Shown here: positions 7,694 through 16,032 of the stretch, piece by piece
Position numbering within the stretch: the stretch's first letter is position 1
Layout of the letters: every line of letters starts with the position of its first letter
Origin: Pseudanabaena yagii GIHE-NHR1
GTDB lineage: Bacteria; Cyanobacteriota; Cyanobacteriia; Pseudanabaenales; Pseudanabaenaceae
DNA: 64,000 nt
Reading direction: 5' to 3'
NCBI RefSeq assembly: GCF_012863495.1
Contig: NZ_JAAVJL010000001.1
Span: 3,219,501 to 3,283,500, forward strand
Position numbers and translations under genes: made by a program
The notes under the pieces: model-generated
What the model was told of the DNA's origin: nothing
Seen by the model: the letters and a program-made list of their open reading frames with translations, nothing else
Database searches by the model: none

Positions 7694-9019
7694 TTAAACT
7701 CTAGAAGAAAAACTATGGGCTTTGAGGATCGCCGCAACGAGAAAGGCATAGGAAACACCGCCGACGATCGCCAATAGCCAAAAACTGACTAAGGCACTGG
7801 TATTCCATAGGGCATGAAGCAAAGCGGAACTGAGATATCCAATTGTGAGAATTTGCCAACGGAGCGAAGGTTTCATTACGCTTAAACCGATGAAATAGCC
7901 GAAATAGCCGCTATATGCCATATGTCCTGCTACGGAACCAAGCACGCGGGGAATTAATAGCTGTAAACCCGTCAGTTCGGCAATCTCAGGGCTAAGCGCT
8001 TGATTCGCTACACTCTGGACAATACTGGGAACATATAAACCGAGAGTTTCGGTTAAGGTAAAGCCAACTGCGGAAGCTGCGCCAATTAAGATGCCATCCA
8101 AAGGTTCGCTAATACCAATACGTGATCGCCATTTCTTGCCCAATCGCAAACCCATAAACCAGAGCGAAAACACAGGTAATGCCTTGAGCAATTCCTCCAT
8201 CATCCCTGCCCCAAAAAACATGGAAATCAAAACACTGACAAAACTCACCTGTCCCGTCGGCGCAGTTCCGGGGAGGACTTTATAGAAGAACCAGAGAAAC
8301 AGATTTAAAATGGGGCTTCTGAGAATTATTGCGGTAAATATCGCTGCGCCTAAAATTATCCACCAAGGCTTATTCTTGCCGCAAAGTTGATAGACAAAAT
8401 AATAGGCGGCGAGGCTGATATAGACAGAAATTGTGAGATTAAATAATTGCGGCTGCCCCAAAAAAGCAAACATCATCACCACAAATCCGACCGTTGCCAT
8501 CCCCGGAAGGAGATAGGCTTTTTTCCATAGATCGTTCCCTGTTGAGAAAATTGGCAATAGTTTTGTCAGCGTAATGCTCGTAATTTGCGATCGCGGACGA
8601 CGACTATAGTCTGTACCCACCGTGGTATCAGGGCTAGACTCTAGCTCAAAGATAAATTGGGGACCATCTTTGGTTAACTGGATGCGATCGCCATGTTGCA
8701 GAGCGTAACAGCCATATAGGCGGCGATCGTTGATAAATGTGCCATTGGCGCTATCGAGATCGCAAATTTCCCAACCCTGAAAATTTTTATTAGCTATGGG
8801 GCGAATCTCCGCATGGCGACGGGAAACTGCTCCATAAAGATTGATATTGATCGCGATGTCACAATTAGGATCGCGCCCTAGGGTAATGATGCGATCGCCT
8901 AAAGTCGCCACGATTTCAGCCCGATCAAAGCCTTGGCGATCGGCTGAAATTTCTTTGAGAAAGGCGATTGAGGTAAGGCGATCATACATAGCTTCATTTA
9001 TATCATTAGTGCAGGTCAT
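7694..9019 (-). CDS. FHA domain fused to PrsW-type intramembrane protease
   Basis: A ~441-aa fusion protein. Residues ~20-130 form an FHA phosphothreonine-binding domain (ITLGRDPNCDIAIN, SRRHAEI, SANGTFIND). After a linker, eight or so hydrophobic helices carry the PrsW hallmarks: a di-glutamate in MMEELLKALPVF, a middle HMAYSGYFGYF motif and HALWN near the end. PrsW in Bacillus performs site-1 cleavage of an anti-sigma factor; such FHA fusions would link cleavage to Ser/Thr phosphorylation. Start ATG 9019 is chosen over the GTG two codons upstream; a later ATG at residue ~11 is possible. It stands alone between Uma2 and bioD. No sigma/anti-sigma pair is nearby, so the target is unknown. Confidence 0.85.
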   Translation of the reverse strand: MTCTNDINEAMYDRLTSIAFLKEISADRQGFDRAEIVATLGDRIITLGRDPNCDIAININLYGAVSRRHAEIRPIANKNFQGWEICDLDSANGTFINDRRLYGCYALQHGDRIQLTKDGPQFIFELESSPDTTVGTDYSRRPRSQITSITLTKLLPIFSTGNDLWKKAYLLPGMATVGFVVMMFAFLGQPQLFNLTISVYISLAAYYFVYQLCGKNKPWWIILGAAIFTAIILRSPILNLFLWFFYKVLPGTAPTGQVSFVSVLISMFFGAGMMEELLKALPVFSLWFMGLRLGKKWRSRIGISEPLDGILIGAASAVGFTLTETLGLYVPSIVQSVANQALSPEIAELTGLQLLIPRVLGSVAGHMAYSGYFGYFIGLSVMKPSLRWQILTIGYLSSALLHALWNTSALVSFWLLAIVGGVSYAFLVAAILKAHSFSSRV

Positions 9020-9041
9020 CGCCACAGGATACCCTTACTAA

Positions 9042-9070
9042 ATGTGAACCTCGCTTCGCGAGGTTCACAT
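9042..9070. terminator. Terminator-like hairpin downstream of bioD
   Basis: Perfect 13-bp stem (ATGTGAACCTCGC and complement) around TTC, 6 bp past the bioD stop on the minus strand and just upstream of the FHA-PrsW start. Confidence 0.6.
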
Positions 9071-9075
9071 AAGCA

Positions 9076-9780
9076 CTAAATTAGAATTCTTTCTATATCT
9101 AAATCGGAAGCAGCATGGGCAAGTTGGGAAATATCGCTGAGATTCTCAATATAGGGCAGTATCCCCAATACAGGAACTGAAGTCAGTCGGGAAATCATCT
9201 GGGGTGGCGCAAGTTGCTCGATTTCTTCCTCTGTGTAGGTTTGTGAGCAACTCAGAACAATTCCGCGCAACTTCACCTTCTGCAAAGTTGCTAGAGCAAC
9301 ATTTGCGATCGCTTGAGAAATTGCACCCAATCGCACAGGCACAACTAAGATCGCATCCAGATGCCAATCTCGCGCCAAATCCGCCACAATATACTCATCA
9401 GTAATTGGCGAACCTAATCCACCCATTGCTTCCACTAGCAAACATTCCTTTTGCTGTTGCAATTTCTGGAACTGTTGCCAAATTAGTCCTAAATCGATCG
9501 CTTTCCCTTCCTTATAAGCAGCGATCGCAGGGGCAATGGGAGTCTCAAAATATAGGGGTGTAATCTCCGCAAGGGTTTGCGATAGGGAAAAAGTTTGATT
9601 ATAAAATTCGCGATCGCCTTCTCCCGATTGCAAAGGCTTATAAATTCCGAGGGATGTACTGGGGGTATTCTGGGAAAAATTGCGATCGCGATAGGTTAAC
9701 CAATAGGCGGCTAGGGCTGCGGTTAACACAGTCTTACCCACACCCGTATCACTACCAACAATCAATAAAGGTTTCGTCAT
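9076..9780 (-). CDS. bioD: Dethiobiotin synthetase
   Basis: ATP-dependent carboxylase closing the ureido ring of biotin: 7,8-diaminopelargonate + CO2 + ATP gives dethiobiotin. The 234-aa protein has the BioD P-loop GSDTGVGKT (residues 9-17), the substrate segment YKPLQSGE and the VEAMGGLGSPI motif, where the usual EGAGG is VEAMGG. LILVVPVRLGAI-type strand and a C-terminal ILPY motif complete it. Length is normal. No other bio gene is adjacent. It lies downstream of thrS on the same strand but is separated by a terminator-like hairpin, so it is probably transcribed separately. Confidence 0.93.
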   Translation of the reverse strand: MTKPLLIVGSDTGVGKTVLTAALAAYWLTYRDRNFSQNTPSTSLGIYKPLQSGEGDREFYNQTFSLSQTLAEITPLYFETPIAPAIAAYKEGKAIDLGLIWQQFQKLQQQKECLLVEAMGGLGSPITDEYIVADLARDWHLDAILVVPVRLGAISQAIANVALATLQKVKLRGIVLSCSQTYTEEEIEQLAPPQMISRLTSVPVLGILPYIENLSDISQLAHAASDLDIERILI

Positions 9781-9810
9781 TATGTTAGAAGTTCAAGTTT
9801 TTGAATATTG

Positions 9811-9834
9811 AAAAAGGGGCATAAGCCCCTTTTT
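9811..9834. terminator. Terminator-like hairpin between thrS and bioD
   Basis: AAAAAGGGGC and GCCCCTTTTT pair around ATAA. It lies 90 bp past the thrS stop and 30 bp before the bioD start on the minus strand. A further CCCCCCTTGAAAGGGGG-type repeat, common in cyanobacterial spacers, is at about 9864-9887. Confidence 0.65.
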
Positions 9835-9923
9835 GAGAATTTTGATCCAGATTTCCCCCCCTCTGTCCCCCCTTGAAAGGGGGAGGTAAAGATTTTTTCT
9901 TGAGGGCTAGGGAGGGGTAAAAC

Positions 9924-11759
9924 CTAGAACCAAGTACGATCGCTAATGGCAGATTTCATCTTGCTAATGGCTTCATTGACAGAGATTGCACCAAGCTCAC
10001 CATTTTTACGGCTACGGATACTCAAGGTTCCTGCTTCAACTTCCTTTGCACCGATCACTGCCATTACAGGCACTTTCTCCAGTTCGGCTTTACGGATTTG
10101 CTTAGCCATGCGATCGCCGCTATAGTCTAGCTGGACACGCAAACCTGCGGCTTTCATCTTGGTTGCAACTTCCTCAGCATATGCCATTTGACTGTCGGAG
10201 ACGGCAATGAGCTTAGCTTGGACAGGTGCTAACCAGAGGGGGAAATCCCCTGCATAGTTCTCAATCAAGACACCTATGAAGCGCTCAACGGAACCAAACA
10301 AAGCACGGTGAATCATGATTGGTTGATGGCGCACACCATCTTCACCGACATACTCCATCTTGAAGCGATCGGGCAAATTGAAATCTAGCTGAATCGTTGA
10401 ACATTGCCAACGGCGACCGATCGCATCTTCGATCTTGATATCAATTTTTGGACCGTAAAATGCGCCGCCACCTTCATCAACGACATAGTTCCAACCCTTA
10501 TGATTGAGCGCTTGTTTGAGAGCTTCCGTAGATTTTTCCCAGATTGCATCGGAACCGACATATTTTTCAGGACGGGTGGAAAGATTGATCTCATAGTTCT
10601 CAAAACCAAAGGTGGAGAGAATCAATTCCGCAAGATTGAGAACACCGAGGATTTCCGATTCAATTTGTTCTTCGGTGCAGAAAATGTGAGCATCATCTTG
10701 GGTAAAGCCGCGCACGCGCATCAATCCGTGCATCGTTCCAGAGCGCTCGTAACGATAGACCGTTCCAAGCTCGGCGTAGCGAATGGGGAACTCTTTATAG
10801 GAATGGAGCGTATCTTTGTAAATCAGCACATGGAAAGGACAGTTCATCGGCTTTAGCTGATAAACCTGATGTTCCACTTCCATCGGCTGAAACATACTTT
10901 CGCGATAGAAGTCGTTATGTCCTGAGATTTTCCATAAATCCAAGTTTGCCATATGGGGCGTAGTTACCGCCTCATAGCCATTCTGAGCATGGGTCTCTTT
11001 CCAGAAGGTTTCGATGGTGTTACGGATAATCGCGCCTTTAGGATGCCAGAACACCAAACCACCACCAGCATCTTCTTGAATGCTGAATAGTTGCAAATCT
11101 TTACCGATGGTGCGGTGATCGCGACGTTTTGCTTCTTCGAGCATGGCATGGTAAGCCTGAAGTTGCTCAGGGTTTTCCCATGCCGTGCCGTAGATCCGTT
11201 GCAGCATCGGATTCTTTTCATCTCCACGCCAATATGCACCTGCAATGCTTTCGAGTGCAAAAGCATCGGGATGAATATCGCCAGTACTTTCGAGGTGAGG
11301 ACCCGCGCACAAGTCCCACCAAGGTTGCTTTTCAAATTTCTCTGGATCACCGATGAAATAGCGGCTAATATTTTGCCCTTCGGGAATCGCAGCTAGCAAC
11401 TCAATTTTGTAAGGCTCATTGAGTTTTTCGATTTCCGCTAGCATCTCAGGACGAGGCAATTCCTGACGCACAAGGGGTTGATTCCACTTGATGATCCGTT
11501 TCATTTCCTTAGCGATCGCTTTTAAGTCACTAGGAGCAAAAGGCTCTTTGCGATCGAAGTCGTAATAAAAGCCATTTTCAGTTGCAGGACCGATCGTCAC
11601 CTTCGCATCGGGATATAACTTCTGGACTGCCATTGCCATCACATGGGAGCAAGTGTGGCGAATCCGCGCTAGTTTTTCGGTATCGGCTTGCCGCAGGATA
11701 TCACTAGGTTTAATATCACTAGGTTTGCTTTCGCTGGGCTTTACTGCAACTGCATCCAT
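9924..11759 (-). CDS. thrS: Threonine--tRNA ligase
   Basis: Charges tRNA-Thr in the cytosol. The 611-aa protein lacks the N-terminal TGS domain of E. coli ThrRS and begins with a short disordered repeat (KPSESKPSDIKPSD) before the editing domain. The latter shows HTCSHVMAMAV, the H-x3-H zinc-like motif. Class II motif 2 (YRYERSGTMHGLMRVRGFTQDDAHIF), the catalytic zinc Cys in MNCPFHVLIY, motif 3 (HRALFGSVERFIGVLIE) and the anticodon-binding domain follow. TGS-less ThrRS of this size is usual in cyanobacteria. No T-box or other leader is seen upstream. Confidence 0.97.
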   Translation of the reverse strand: MDAVAVKPSESKPSDIKPSDILRQADTEKLARIRHTCSHVMAMAVQKLYPDAKVTIGPATENGFYYDFDRKEPFAPSDLKAIAKEMKRIIKWNQPLVRQELPRPEMLAEIEKLNEPYKIELLAAIPEGQNISRYFIGDPEKFEKQPWWDLCAGPHLESTGDIHPDAFALESIAGAYWRGDEKNPMLQRIYGTAWENPEQLQAYHAMLEEAKRRDHRTIGKDLQLFSIQEDAGGGLVFWHPKGAIIRNTIETFWKETHAQNGYEAVTTPHMANLDLWKISGHNDFYRESMFQPMEVEHQVYQLKPMNCPFHVLIYKDTLHSYKEFPIRYAELGTVYRYERSGTMHGLMRVRGFTQDDAHIFCTEEQIESEILGVLNLAELILSTFGFENYEINLSTRPEKYVGSDAIWEKSTEALKQALNHKGWNYVVDEGGGAFYGPKIDIKIEDAIGRRWQCSTIQLDFNLPDRFKMEYVGEDGVRHQPIMIHRALFGSVERFIGVLIENYAGDFPLWLAPVQAKLIAVSDSQMAYAEEVATKMKAAGLRVQLDYSGDRMAKQIRKAELEKVPVMAVIGAKEVEAGTLSIRSRKNGELGAISVNEAISKMKSAISDRTWF

Positions 11760-11848
11760 AACTTGATGTCGTGACCTTTATTGATTACAAGAGTTACAAA
11801 AATTTTACTTAGAGTCTAACATCTTAGCTTTTTTATTGCATTAGAGGC

Positions 11849-12637
11849 TTAAATTAGATCTGATTCCTGAAATTTCGCATTAATTGCACAACGAGCCGCC
11901 GCCGCAAACAATGCACTATCTGCAAGAGATGACTCTAGATGGACTTTTATTTCATCGGCTAGCTCTTGTAGTTTTTGATTATGGGGATTTTCAATAGCTG
12001 AAACTAAAATTTTGTTTAGTTCACGTAAATCATTCAGCTTCTGTCGCCTAGATTCAACTAGATCTTCCGAGTTAAGATCTAAATAATCAATCGTAATTTG
12101 TCCCCTTTTATTTCCGTCAATTGCATAGGCATACTCAGCCCGAAAACCGATAAATTCTTCAGGATTCTCTTTCCCACAATCGATAAATAAGGGGATTTCT
12201 TTGGTAATCCGTTGGTTATGATTGGTTGCCCGTTTATTGGGGTCTTGTAGAGGAAATAGATTCTTCTTGTGTCTTGAATTGCAGTATGAACAGGAGAGAT
12301 AAAGGTTTTCCCATTGATAGGCTAACCAGTAGTAAGCTGGATACTTTAAGGGTTCGCCTTGTGCCTGTCGATATGCTCCTTTAGGGCGAAAATGCTCTAC
12401 ATCGCCATTTTTACCAATGATCCTTTCGCAGAAGCAACATTTCTGATGCTGTGCTTTGATTAGGGCTTCTTTGACGCTTTCATGGGCATAGATGGAACTG
12501 GCAAAATTAAATTTTTCTTGGTTGGTTTCATAGGCGGATGGATTGAGAGAATATGCATCACAATGAGATTTACATTTTTGTTTGCCGTCTGTGGTTAGTT
12601 TCTTAGGTGCTGTTTTGGGTTTGTGAATCCGAATCAC
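11849..12637 (-). CDS. HNH endonuclease, PtuB-like, partner of the adjacent ATPase
   Basis: A 262-aa HNH-type nuclease of the TIGR02646/PtuB kind. The zinc-and-catalytic signature is clear: C67-x2-C70, D79-V-E-H82-F-R-P, and C116-x2-C119-N-S-R-H123. Start is GTG at 12637, overlapping the ATPase stop (GTGA) and preceded by GGAGG inside the ATPase gene, so the two are translationally coupled. In Septu and in the Ec78 retron system, such an HNH protein is the DNA/RNA-cutting effector of an ABC-like ATPase. N-terminal residues 1-45 are Lys-rich. Anti-phage function here is inferred from family and pairing. It could also be a stand-alone overcoming-lysogenisation-type (OLD-like) module of unknown role. 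Confidence 0.85.
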   Translation of the reverse strand: MIRIHKPKTAPKKLTTDGKQKCKSHCDAYSLNPSAYETNQEKFNFASSIYAHESVKEALIKAQHQKCCFCERIIGKNGDVEHFRPKGAYRQAQGEPLKYPAYYWLAYQWENLYLSCSYCNSRHKKNLFPLQDPNKRATNHNQRITKEIPLFIDCGKENPEEFIGFRAEYAYAIDGNKRGQITIDYLDLNSEDLVESRRQKLNDLRELNKILVSAIENPHNQKLQELADEIKVHLESSLADSALFAAAARCAINAKFQESDLI

Positions 12638-14070
12638 TCAACTGCCTCCGTCACAGGTTTGTCTAATAATTTGGCAGCACGACGGATGATGTCCATAGCT
12701 TTGATGTCTTCGGAAGTTTCAGCAGTGGGCAAAGTTCCGATTTGTGCTTCTAATTCTTTTAATTCAGCGCGATCGCTTGCAGTCAGTTTTGCTTTGGTGA
12801 GGAGTTCTTTGCGGCGTTGTAGTAAAGGCTCAATTTTCGCAGGTCTTGCTGATGGCATTTCAAAAACACTGGTCAGCACTTGATCAACTCGCCAATTGTC
12901 GATAATTTCTGGATTATTGATTATTTTAACTTGATCGCCTTCTCGTCTTAACAAAACAATATTGGCATCCTGTGCAGCTTGAACTACTAGTGGACTATGG
13001 GCGGTAACAATAAATTGCGTATTTGGGAAGCGATCGGTCAGAAATTGCATGATATCCCTTTGCCATTTTGGATGCATATGCAAGTCAATCTCATCAACCA
13101 AAACAATTGCTGGTTCGGCAAGTGGATCTTCGCTATCAGGATAACGCTCAAATAGTCTTACGGCTAGATCAACCATCCAAGAGATTGTCGTGCGATAGCC
13201 TAAGCCTAAACTAGATAAACGTACCCATCCAAAAGGTGTTAAAAATTTTGCTGTAGGAATATCTTGATATTCATCTATCTCAATACGGATGTCTTGTATA
13301 TCTGGCAAAATTTGTTTTAGAATTTCGACAATCTGTTTAAGTCGCTTTTTTAGATGAGTTTTTCTTTTGCCAGAAGAAGATGATTTAACCGCATAATCAG
13401 TTTTTAGTAACCATTCTTCTGCATTAATAAGTAAAGCATCATCAGAAAAAAGACTAGCTGAATTGTCAGAGTTATTACTATCGCTTAGAGAAGTCCCTCC
13501 CATTTTCCTTGTTGCTCCATAGCCATAGCAGATTGCACCTTTGAATTCCCCTCTAGATTTTTCACATTCAGAATCAACAATAACTGAAACATAATCTTTT
13601 TGGAATTCAAGATTTTTAACTATCTTAAAAGAATTAAGAGTGATATTGCTAGCATAACTAACATTAATTGCAGGAATTGTTGCACCTCTATATGATTCAT
13701 GTATGGCAATTCCTATCTCTTCCCAGATTTCTTCAAAGTTATAAGACTGCCAAAGCATAGGCTCAAAGTCTATTTCTACTTGTTTAAATTTTTCTACTCC
13801 ATCTATTGCAATTGAATGCTCATATGATTCTGGTCTCATTTCCATACCAGCTAAGCAACGTAATAGCGTCGTTTTCCCAACTCCATTATTTCCTAAAATT
13901 ACTGTCCACTGTGCGGGATGACCATCTTTATTCGATAAATTTAACGTTTGTCGTTCCTTGAAGCACAGGAGATCTTCTACTTCCATGGAAAGTAAATATA
14001 CTGGAGGATCTTCATTTTTTGATGCCGTAGATTTACGTCTGGTTGTAGCTTTCTTGGGCTGATTAGTCAT
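12634..14070 (-). CDS. ABC/SMC-type AAA ATPase, PtuA-like
   Basis: A 478-aa soluble ATPase of the AAA_21/AAA_23 group. Walker A GNNGVGKT is at 60-67, an ABC-like signature SSLGLGYRTT at 286-295, Walker B IVLVDE at 322-327 and the H-loop TAHS at 356-359. A ~180-residue insert between Walker A and the signature includes a Ser/Asn-rich loop (196-210) and a Lys-rich segment. The C-terminal tail after 400 is helical and charged. It directly precedes and overlaps the HNH gene, the PtuA-PtuB arrangement. The N-terminal ~20 residues are Lys/Arg/Thr-rich and likely disordered. No TOPRIM domain is seen, which argues against an OLD/Gabija ATPase. Confidence 0.88.
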   Translation of the reverse strand: MTNQPKKATTRRKSTASKNEDPPVYLLSMEVEDLLCFKERQTLNLSNKDGHPAQWTVILGNNGVGKTTLLRCLAGMEMRPESYEHSIAIDGVEKFKQVEIDFEPMLWQSYNFEEIWEEIGIAIHESYRGATIPAINVSYASNITLNSFKIVKNLEFQKDYVSVIVDSECEKSRGEFKGAICYGYGATRKMGGTSLSDSNNSDNSASLFSDDALLINAEEWLLKTDYAVKSSSSGKRKTHLKKRLKQIVEILKQILPDIQDIRIEIDEYQDIPTAKFLTPFGWVRLSSLGLGYRTTISWMVDLAVRLFERYPDSEDPLAEPAIVLVDEIDLHMHPKWQRDIMQFLTDRFPNTQFIVTAHSPLVVQAAQDANIVLLRREGDQVKIINNPEIIDNWRVDQVLTSVFEMPSARPAKIEPLLQRRKELLTKAKLTASDRAELKELEAQIGTLPTAETSEDIKAMDIIRRAAKLLDKPVTEAVE

Positions 14071-14278
14071 AACTTTGGGGCGAGAAACCCGATGCGCGAG
14101 CTAACTATCTAGATATTGTTATACTAACAGATGCTCGATCTAGCAGAAAATGATGATTGAAAAGAATGATTTTGGGCATTGGTTAGCTAATGTTGGGATG
14201 AGTTCTGAAATGCATATTTCATGCTAATAAAAAAGATGCAAACATGGCGATCGCGATTTAGCTGACCAATGCCTACAA

Positions 14279-14396
14279 TTAGGGACTTGCGGATAAAAAA
14301 TGTCCCACCAAAGTTATCTAGCTTCGACTTCGCTCAGCTAACGTTGGCTGAGCGGAGTCGAAGCCACAGTTACTTTAATTAATAGCAAGTCCCTTA
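14279..14396. mobile_element. MITE with GGGACTTGC ends, copy 1
   Basis: A 112-bp non-coding element (14282-14393) begins GGGACTTGC and ends GCAAGTCCC. It contains a central hairpin (GCTTCGACTTCGCTCAGC ... GCTGAGCGGAGTCGAAGC) and is flanked by TTA on both sides (14279-14281, 14394-14396). Two near-identical or diverged copies lie at 35.6 and 36.9 kb, each with its own matching 3-bp flanks. This pattern fits a miniature element moved by an IS5/IS1031-like transposase, an inference from the 3-bp duplication. The rest of the 14071-14278 spacer shows no gene. Confidence 0.8.
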
Positions 14397-15146
14397 GAGC
14401 AAAATCATGCCATATTGCAAATTGCTTAAAGAAGTCACATCAATGGCATTACCTCGAATATCCAGTCTTACTAAATTCTGGAGGTTCGCAATTTCTGGGG
14501 GCAAACTCGTAAGCTGATTGTAGGACAAATCGAGTTCGGTTATATTCGTGAGATTCCCAATTTCCGCAGGAATAGAAGTTAGTTGATTATTCCCAAGATA
14601 GAGATCGGTCAAATTGGTGAGATTACCAATTTCTTCGGGTAAACTGGTGAGTTGGTTTTTGCGTAAATCAAGTTCCGTTAAGCTCTTGAGATTACCAATT
14701 TCTATAGGCAAACTAGCGAGTTGGTTTTCACAGAGATCGAGCCATGTTAAGAACTTCAGCATTCCCATCTCTGATGGCAAATCCGTGAGTGCATTATTAC
14801 TAATATCTAGTCTTACAAGATTAGATAAATATTTGATTTCGGGCGGTAATTGCGAGATGCGATTTTCTGCTAGATTGAGTACCGTCAAATTTTTGAGATA
14901 CATGACCGCATCAGGAATTTTAGTCAACTGATTGCATTCCAAATGTAGCCAAGTTAGATGATGTAAATTCGCGATCGCATCGGGAAGCGTTGTCAATTGA
15001 TTTTCGCTCAAATAAAGCCAAACCAAGTCGGCTAATTTCCCAATTGCTTCGGGAACTGCGGTCATTTGCAGTTCACTAAGGTAGAGAGAGTTGGATTCTG
15101 CAACTCTAGCCATCTCAATTGTCTCAAGGATAACCTGTTCGTTCAT
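14394..15146 (-). CDS. Leucine-rich-repeat protein
   Basis: A 250-aa protein made almost entirely of ~23-residue leucine-rich repeats of the L-x-x-L-x-L-x-x-N-x-L-T-x-L-P type, eight to nine copies from residue ~15 to ~235. The N-terminal cap is MNEQVILETIEMARV; no signal peptide, transmembrane segment or GTPase (Roc-COR) domain is attached. Such proteins are interaction scaffolds; no partner is evident. Start 15146 is chosen because longer frames run antisense through conserved menH codons. Its start is only 9 bp from that of menH on the other strand. Its TAA stop coincides with the 3-bp flank of a MITE, so the element is inserted exactly at the gene end. Confidence 0.8.
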   Translation of the reverse strand: MNEQVILETIEMARVAESNSLYLSELQMTAVPEAIGKLADLVWLYLSENQLTTLPDAIANLHHLTWLHLECNQLTKIPDAVMYLKNLTVLNLAENRISQLPPEIKYLSNLVRLDISNNALTDLPSEMGMLKFLTWLDLCENQLASLPIEIGNLKSLTELDLRKNQLTSLPEEIGNLTNLTDLYLGNNQLTSIPAEIGNLTNITELDLSYNQLTSLPPEIANLQNLVRLDIRGNAIDVTSLSNLQYGMILL

Positions 15147-15155
15147 TGTGGGATT

Positions 15156-16001
15156 ATGGTACGCAGAGTACAAATTGGTAACTGTGGGGTTACATACTAC
15201 GCAGAGGGAGATCCCAGACATCCAGCAATTTTGTTTTTGCATGGATTTATGGGTGATTGCCATGAGTTTAAACAAGCGATCGCGGGGTTGTCTAAACAGT
15301 TTTATTGTGTGGCGATCGATCTAATGGGACATGGACAGACACACTTAATCGATCAAGCCCCTCAAGATGCAGTTATCGTTACCAAACAAGAGCATTACTA
15401 CACAATACAAGCCAGCGCTTATCTTGTCATTGAATTTTTGGATTTTCTTCGCTTAGATTGCTGTTTCTTAATAGGTTACTCGATGGGCGGCAGGTTGGCT
15501 TTATATCTAACCATTCATTTTCCGCAATATTTTCATAAAGTAGTTTTAGAATCAGCCTCCGCAGGTTTAAGCACGGATACTGAAAGGAGCGATCGCTTAG
15601 CTAAAGATCAGCAACTCGCCGCTAAATTAGAAAGTGGTGATTTTAGGCAATTTCTAGAATATTGGTATCAACAGCCTATTTTTGCCTCGCTGCGATCGCA
15701 TCCCCATTTTCCCGAATTATTAGAACAACGGCTCAATAACTCACCGTCTCAATTATCTAAATCTCTACGCAATCTTAGTACAGGGATGCAACCATCATTA
15801 TGGGAGGATCTGCCTAAAATCGAAATTCCCTTACTTTTGCTAGCAGGAGAGTTAGATCCTAAGTTTGTCAAAATCAATCAACAAATGGAACAACTAACCA
15901 AAGGTTCCCAGTTAGAAATTGTGCCTAACTGCGGACACAATATCCATTTTGAGAATACCGAATTGTTTGTCGAAAAGATTCAAGCTTTTTTCTCAAAATA
16001 A
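15156..16001 (+). CDS. menH: 2-succinyl-6-hydroxy-2,4-cyclohexadiene-1-carboxylate synthase (MenH)
   Basis: An alpha/beta hydrolase-fold lyase that removes pyruvate from SEPHCHC in phylloquinone/menaquinone synthesis. In 281 residues it shows the oxyanion motif LHGFMGD, nucleophile elbow GYSMGGR, the MenH-typical STGMQPSLWEDL, and the Asp (GELDPKF) and His (NCGHNIHFE) of the triad. ATG 15156 gives a family-like start (VQIGNCGVTYYAEGD). The preceding enzyme MenD is encoded at 33.8 kb, and a DHNA-CoA-thioesterase-like gene at 37.1 kb. menH is divergent from the leucine-rich-repeat gene with nine bases between start codons, so its promoter must lie inside that gene. Confidence 0.88.
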   Translation: MVRRVQIGNCGVTYYAEGDPRHPAILFLHGFMGDCHEFKQAIAGLSKQFYCVAIDLMGHGQTHLIDQAPQDAVIVTKQEHYYTIQASAYLVIEFLDFLRLDCCFLIGYSMGGRLALYLTIHFPQYFHKVVLESASAGLSTDTERSDRLAKDQQLAAKLESGDFRQFLEYWYQQPIFASLRSHPHFPELLEQRLNNSPSQLSKSLRNLSTGMQPSLWEDLPKIEIPLLLLAGELDPKFVKINQQMEQLTKGSQLEIVPNCGHNIHFENTELFVEKIQAFFSK

Positions 16002-16030
16002 AGGCGGCGCATTGCGCCGCCTTTATTTTG
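15994..16030. terminator. Bidirectional terminator
   Basis: 17-bp perfect stem (CAAAATAAAGGCGGCGC and complement) around ATT, covering the menH stop and ending 3 bp before the stop of the convergent GH10-like gene, with T tracts on both strands. Confidence 0.8.
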
Positions 16031-16032
16031 AG

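Noticed and set aside
7597-7758. N-terminal extension of the Uma2 protein at 7.0 kb
   Set aside because: It crosses a MITE hairpin fragment and is not family-like; GTG 7596 gives the usual length.
12634-14070. Reading the ATPase as an OLD-family/Gabija nuclease
   Set aside because: No TOPRIM domain or its E and D-x-D motifs are visible; the protein ends after a helical tail.
15147-15275. N-terminal extension of the leucine-rich-repeat protein
   Set aside because: It is antisense to the conserved LHGFMGD region of menH and lacks repeats.
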